From AV40 sp963817335 (GTDB taxonomy: Bacteria; Verrucomicrobiota; Verrucomicrobiia; Chthoniobacterales; UBA10450), in the NCBI GenBank assembly GCA_963817335.1, contig CAWFNX010000005.1, positions 1,426,001-1,490,000 on the forward strand: a DNA stretch of 64,000 nt, in the 5' to 3' direction. Under the pieces are notes generated by a model. The model did not search any database. It worked only from the letters and a program-made list of their open reading frames with translations, and was not told the origin of the DNA. Made by a program: the position numbers and the translations under genes. Shown here piece after piece: positions 60,770 through 64,000 of this stretch; positions within the stretch are counted from its first letter, which is position 1; the number at the start of each line of letters is the position of its first letter.

Positions 60770-61021
60770 AATTTCAGATTTCTAATTGATTGTTGGTAGG
60801 TGAATAACAATGTCGGTAGGCGACACTGGCAGACTCAACATAGAGTGACTGTCAGGCGCGATAACTAAGACCTTTGTCGTACGACCGAAAAAGAAAATTG
60901 GGGTCGTATCTAAAGGACGTAAAGCATCCGCTACGTCCAAGCATTCTCAAAAAAGAGTTGATGGTTGATAGTGGATAGTTGCGGGCAGACCATGGTCTGA
61001 AAAGAAACGTCGAGACCCAGC

Positions 61022-61828
61022 ATGCGAATCCTCGAAAAGACAACTCGCTTTGCCGCCGTTGCGCTAGCGATGTTGTTCATTGGCCTGAGCCTCGTCGGCA
61101 TTTTCAGCGCGTGGTTCGTTAGTCGCAAGGCGAGCGACGTCGCGCTGAAAGGATTTGGCGTTATCGAAATCGGCGTCGGGGCGGTGGATGCTGGAGTGGG
61201 GCGTATCGACGACCTCATCGCGACGAGCCGAACGGAATTGCGGCAGGCCGCCGAGACCATCAACACTGTTGGCGCACAAGCGGTCTCGAACAGTCCCGTG
61301 CTCAATGCGCTCAATGAGCGCCTGGAGACGAGTCTGGCACCGCGCATCGCGCAGATGCGGCAGACGCTTGCGCCGGTGCGGGATGCGGTGGGGAAGGTGA
61401 GCAATGCGGTGAGCCTGGTGAGCGCGTTGCCGATGATGGCCGAGCGCGCGCCGCGGCTTGCGGCGCTGGACGAAACTCTTAATCGACTGGAAGAAATGTC
61501 CGCGGACGCGACGCAACTGCGCAGCACGTTGCGGGCATTGGTCGTAGAGCAGAAGAGAGAGGTCAGCCCTGAGACCGTTGCCGCACTCAAAGCGCTCACG
61601 CAGCGCATCGACACCAGACTGGGCGAGGTGCAGACGAATGTTCAGTCGGTGCGCACGGACGTGGACACGCTGCAGGCCCGGCTCGACAAGCGAGAGTCGC
61701 GGCTGCTGTTCGTATTCAACATGGTGGCGATGCTATCGACGCTGATGCTGGCTTGGATCGTCTATACGCAGGTTGTCGTCATCCGGCACCACTGGTCCCG
61801 TGTGCGACCGAAGAAAGTTGATGGTTGA
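61022..61828 (+). CDS. Membrane protein with long coiled-coil
   Basis: 268 residues. TM near the N-terminus (AAVALAMLFIGLSLVGIFSAWF), a long alanine/glutamate-rich helical region with repeated hydrophobic spacing (RTELRQAAETINTVGAQAVS; LNERLETSLAPRIAQMRQTL), and a C-terminal TM (VFNMVAMLSTLMLAWIVYT). Both ends in or at the membrane with a coiled coil between suggest a structural or sensing role. It resembles designs of small envelope-associated coiled-coil proteins; no family recognised. Confidence 0.65.
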   Translation: MRILEKTTRFAAVALAMLFIGLSLVGIFSAWFVSRKASDVALKGFGVIEIGVGAVDAGVGRIDDLIATSRTELRQAAETINTVGAQAVSNSPVLNALNERLETSLAPRIAQMRQTLAPVRDAVGKVSNAVSLVSALPMMAERAPRLAALDETLNRLEEMSADATQLRSTLRALVVEQKREVSPETVAALKALTQRIDTRLGEVQTNVQSVRTDVDTLQARLDKRESRLLFVFNMVAMLSTLMLAWIVYTQVVVIRHHWSRVRPKKVDG

Positions 61829-62060
61829 GATGTTGAGATGTTGAGAGCGGAAAACGGAGAAAGCGGAAACGCTGAAGAAGAAGTGACATGTGACCGTGAC
61901 CAGTGACGAGTTTCTGGCGAAGCCTTGTCATGCTCACTTTTTCGCTGAAGGCAGTTGCCAGGATTTCCAAAGGGTTTTCGCAGTTCGCGTGCAGAAAAGG
62001 CTTGTTCTGGCCTTCGGAAACCACAACGGTTGCTGTGCTAGCTAATACCCAGGAGAAGAA

Positions 62061-62657
62061 ATGAAAAAAATCATGTGTCAAACGTTCGTGACGTTGTTTG
62101 CAACCGGTCTCTGTTATTTCCCGGCGCTTTTAACCGCCCATACCCTCGATGCTGATGCGGGAGATCTCAGCGGAAGGTGGATTGGCTATTACGAAGACGG
62201 CACTAAATCGGAATACGTTTGGTCAATCCGCCAAACCGGTTCGACTCTTTCGATCGAAAATGTCGGCGGTAAAACAGCCAAGTCGAAGGGACGGATTGAA
62301 GGCGATAAAGTTTTTGCGCAAGATTTTGCCACCCAAAACGGAAAACTGTCCGACGACGGCATGAAGATCAAGTGGTCCGATGGCGTGGTTTGGAAAAAAG
62401 TAGCGAGCGCGGCCGATCTCAGCGGAAAGTGGATTGGCTATTACGAGGACGGAAGTAAATCGGAATATGTTTGGGCGATCAAACAAACCGGTGGGACTCT
62501 GTCGATCGAGAATGTCGGGGGTAAGACAGCCAAGTCGAGAGGACGCGTGGAAGGCGATAAAGTCTTTGCGCAAGACTTTGCCACCCAAAACGGAAAGCTC
62601 TCCGCTGACGGGACACAGATCAAGTGGACCGACGGTGTGGTGTGGAAAAAACAATAG
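62061..62657 (+). CDS. Exported protein with tandem 84-residue repeat
   Basis: 198 residues. A strong Shine-Dalgarno (AGGAGAAGAA) precedes the ATG. After the signal peptide (TFVTLFATGLCYFPALLTA) come two nearly identical domains, from Asp35 (DLSGRWIGYYEDGTKSEYVW) and from Asp119 (DLSGKWIGYYEDGSKSEYVW), period 84 residues (252 bp). Each ends GKLSxDGxxIKW...GVVWKK. The pattern of short beta strands ending in Trp/Gly suggests a small beta-barrel or sheet. No family recognised. Recent tandem duplication. Confidence 0.75.
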   Translation: MKKIMCQTFVTLFATGLCYFPALLTAHTLDADAGDLSGRWIGYYEDGTKSEYVWSIRQTGSTLSIENVGGKTAKSKGRIEGDKVFAQDFATQNGKLSDDGMKIKWSDGVVWKKVASAADLSGKWIGYYEDGSKSEYVWAIKQTGGTLSIENVGGKTAKSRGRVEGDKVFAQDFATQNGKLSADGTQIKWTDGVVWKKQ

Positions 62658-62967
62658 CCTGAAGGCACGAGCGCGCGACGGGGCGGCGGAAGGGTTGATA
62701 GTTGATTGTTGATAGACGGACGCTGGGGAGATGAATTTATCTTCGCTATCGAGCTGCGAGTGACGAGTGACCGCGTAAAAGCCCGCTGCGTTCTACACTG
62801 CTGCGCCACGCGGCCTTGCGGCAGTGACGGGTAGACGAGTGAACTTCGTTTTCTGACAGTTCTCTTATTCTAAAGAACCGATCAACAGCAGGCCCACATT
62901 TGGGAAGTTGAGACGTTGAGACGTTGCGAGGTTGAGAAGTTGAGGGAAAGCTGAAATATGAAATCAT
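62658..62967. repeat. Gap with octamer arrays and a partial MFS 3' fragment
   Basis: 62876-62905 resembles part of the MFS 3'-end copy (ATCAACAGCAGGCCCACATTT), followed by five GTTGAG octamers (62907-62946). Upstream are GTTGATAGTTGATTGTTGAT and GAGTGACGAGTGACCGCGTA-type text. No gene. Confidence 0.6.
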
Positions 62968-63080
62968 GCAGGATCAACTGGTGTGCTTCGCGGAGACTGT
63001 GCGCGGGCAGCGCGAGCACACAGGCAAATGTTCCGGCGCTTACTGCGATCATCAATAGAAAGCCCACATTTGGGAGGTTG
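62968..63080 (-). pseudogene. Second displaced copy of the MFS exporter 3' end
   Basis: Reverse strand reads VGFLLMIAVSAGTFACVLAL with PAHSLREAHQL, again matching the end of the MFS gene whose real 3' end is 44 bp further on. Ends at CCCACATTTGGGAGGTTGAT where the GTTGA repeat begins. Confidence 0.78.
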
Positions 63081-63123
63081 ATTGTTGATTGTTGAGAGTT
63101 GAGGGAAAGGCTCAAATCTGAAA

Positions 63124-64000
63124 TCATGCAGCGTCAACTTCGTGGGTTTCGTGCAGACTGTGCGCGGGCAGCGCGAGCACGCACGCAAATGTTCCGGCGC
63201 TCACTGCAATCATCAACAGCAAGCCTAACCGAAATCCACCTACGGTTGCGGCCAGGACAAACGCGCTGACGCCGAGCGCAGCACCGATCTGCCGGATAAA
63301 TTGCTGGCTGGTAGTCGCGCTACCCATGCGGGCAACCGGGACACTATTCTGCACCACGACAGTGAGTGCGGGCGAGAGCAGTCCCATTCCTGCGCCTGAG
63401 ATGAGCGCCGCAGCGATGACCCACCTGAGTCCGTGTTCGAATGCGACCATGAAAAAAAGTAGCCCCAGAATATGCACAACAATTCCGATCACACTCGGAA
63501 GTCGTTCGCCGATTCTATGGACCAATCGTCCCGCGCCGAAGGCGAACGTGCTCCATCCAATGGTGAACGCGCCAACCACCAGGCCTACGTACGCGCGGTT
63601 GTCATGAAAAGCGGCGTTGGTTGCGAGCGGCAGATAAGCGCTCAGACCGAAGCCGCTGAAGAAGGCGAGGAATGACGAAGAAATCGACGACGCGTAGCCG
63701 GCATGATGAAAGAAAGTCAACGGCAGAATGGGATGCGGCGTTCGTCCCTCATGCCAAACAAAGATGGCAAGCAGAATGATTCCGGCGCCAACGAGCGCGG
63801 CCTGCATCAGTCCGATTTGTTTCTCACCGAGATCGACAAACGCCCACATCAGGCAACTGCCGCCGGCGCCGGCGAGAAGCGCACCGGCAAAATCGAATCG
63901 GCCGACGCTATGTCCGATGCTCTCGTGCATTCCGGCGATCACGAGGAAACCAGCCACAATGGCAATCGGCACGTTGATCAGGAAAGCCCAGCGCCATGAA
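63124..64000 (-). CDS. MFS drug exporter, DHA2/EmrB type, 3' part
   Basis: The last about 290 residues of a 12-14-helix exporter; the gene continues past the window end. The partial protein begins within the signature WRWAFLINVPIAIV, then has helices such as GIILLAIFVWHEG, SSFLAFFSGFGLSAYLPLA, VGLVVGAFTIGWSTFAFGAG and LGVSAFVLAATVGGFRLGLLL, with loop ATTSQQFIRQIGAALGVS. Proton-coupled export of drugs or toxic compounds is likely. The 3' end is present in at least two displaced copies nearby, an oddity worth noting. Confidence 0.88.
   Translation of the reverse strand, partial: SWRWAFLINVPIAIVAGFLVIAGMHESIGHSVGRFDFAGALLAGAGGSCLMWAFVDLGEKQIGLMQAALVGAGIILLAIFVWHEGRTPHPILPLTFFHHAGYASSISSSFLAFFSGFGLSAYLPLATNAAFHDNRAYVGLVVGAFTIGWSTFAFGAGRLVHRIGERLPSVIGIVVHILGLLFFMVAFEHGLRWVIAAALISGAGMGLLSPALTVVVQNSVPVARMGSATTSQQFIRQIGAALGVSAFVLAATVGGFRLGLLLMIAVSAGTFACVLALPAHSLHETHEVDAA

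Noticed and set aside
62882..63188. Two minus-strand frames ending near the MFS gene
   Set aside because: They consist of MFS 3'-end copies and octamer repeat text, so they were annotated as fragments, not genes.

Overview
The window looks like chromosomal DNA from a Verrucomicrobiota bacterium, most likely a soil Chthoniobacterales (Spartobacteria) relative. This is inferred from gene content and style, not from a marker-gene search: a TamA/TamB outer-membrane system, a PEP-CTERM anchored protein, an M13 peptidase, FlgO/TPR proteins, an acidobacterial-type orphan ABC permease, and a very heavy load of short intergenic repeats. No rRNA or tRNA gene was seen.

Layout. 1-1.5 kb: glnB-glnA on the minus strand, both with apparent frameshifts. 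1.9-5.4 kb: dnaE. 5.6-8.7 kb (minus): an AsmA/TamB-like protein and a DUF4230 protein. 9-14.2 kb (plus): yqgE, alanine dehydrogenase, two tiny paralogous lipoproteins, then the rnpA-yidD-yidC-khpB block. 14.3-20.6 kb: an FAD oxidase coupled to a TPR protein, an enoyl reductase-like MDR protein divergent from a CDF metal exporter, a nucleosidase and a possible anti-sigma factor. 20.7-26.8 kb: coupled tamB-tamA, then a secreted double Hcp-fold PEP-CTERM protein. 27.7-33.8 kb: a PLP decarboxylase, a PpiD-like chaperone, and a GbsR-regulated operon (membrane protein, DUF393, TIGR01777 epimerase). 33.8-39.2 kb: M13 peptidase, a SnoaL-like protein, and a TPP riboswitch controlling thiC. 39.2-43.7 kb: a FlgO-TPR protein, then YfiR with a CHASE8 hybrid histidine kinase. 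44-46.6 kb is decayed: an orphan 3' gene fragment, a broken 5'-3' exonuclease and a second, decayed thiC 3' end. 46.6-51.3 kb is a compact accessory island: a GHKL ATPase fused to a Shedu-like nuclease, a cytosine-5 methyltransferase, Vsr, a poly-gamma-glutamate hydrolase-like protein and a small unknown. 51.5-64 kb is repeat-rich: an exported HIT protein, a cytochrome c/lipoprotein pair between 108-bp direct repeats, an ADOP permease, a methyltransferase, exported proteins of unknown function, and an MFS exporter with several displaced copies of its own 3' end.

The most striking theme is repeat invasion of genes. One family consists of two short palindromes bracketed by GTAG ... CTAC, the layout of bacterial REP/BIME elements. 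Copies lie inside or across the ends of the FAD oxidase, PLP decarboxylase, ThiC, CDF exporter, nucleosidase and epimerase genes. The reading phase of the GTAG foot decides the outcome: GTA-GGG or GGT-AGG reads through as an inserted peptide, while the third phase gives a TAG stop. All three outcomes occur here, and paired palindromes show a compensatory base change. A second family is a strict octamer array, (GTTGAGNN)n. The best candidate for an under-described defence system is the GHKL-Shedu / Dcm / Vsr cluster.
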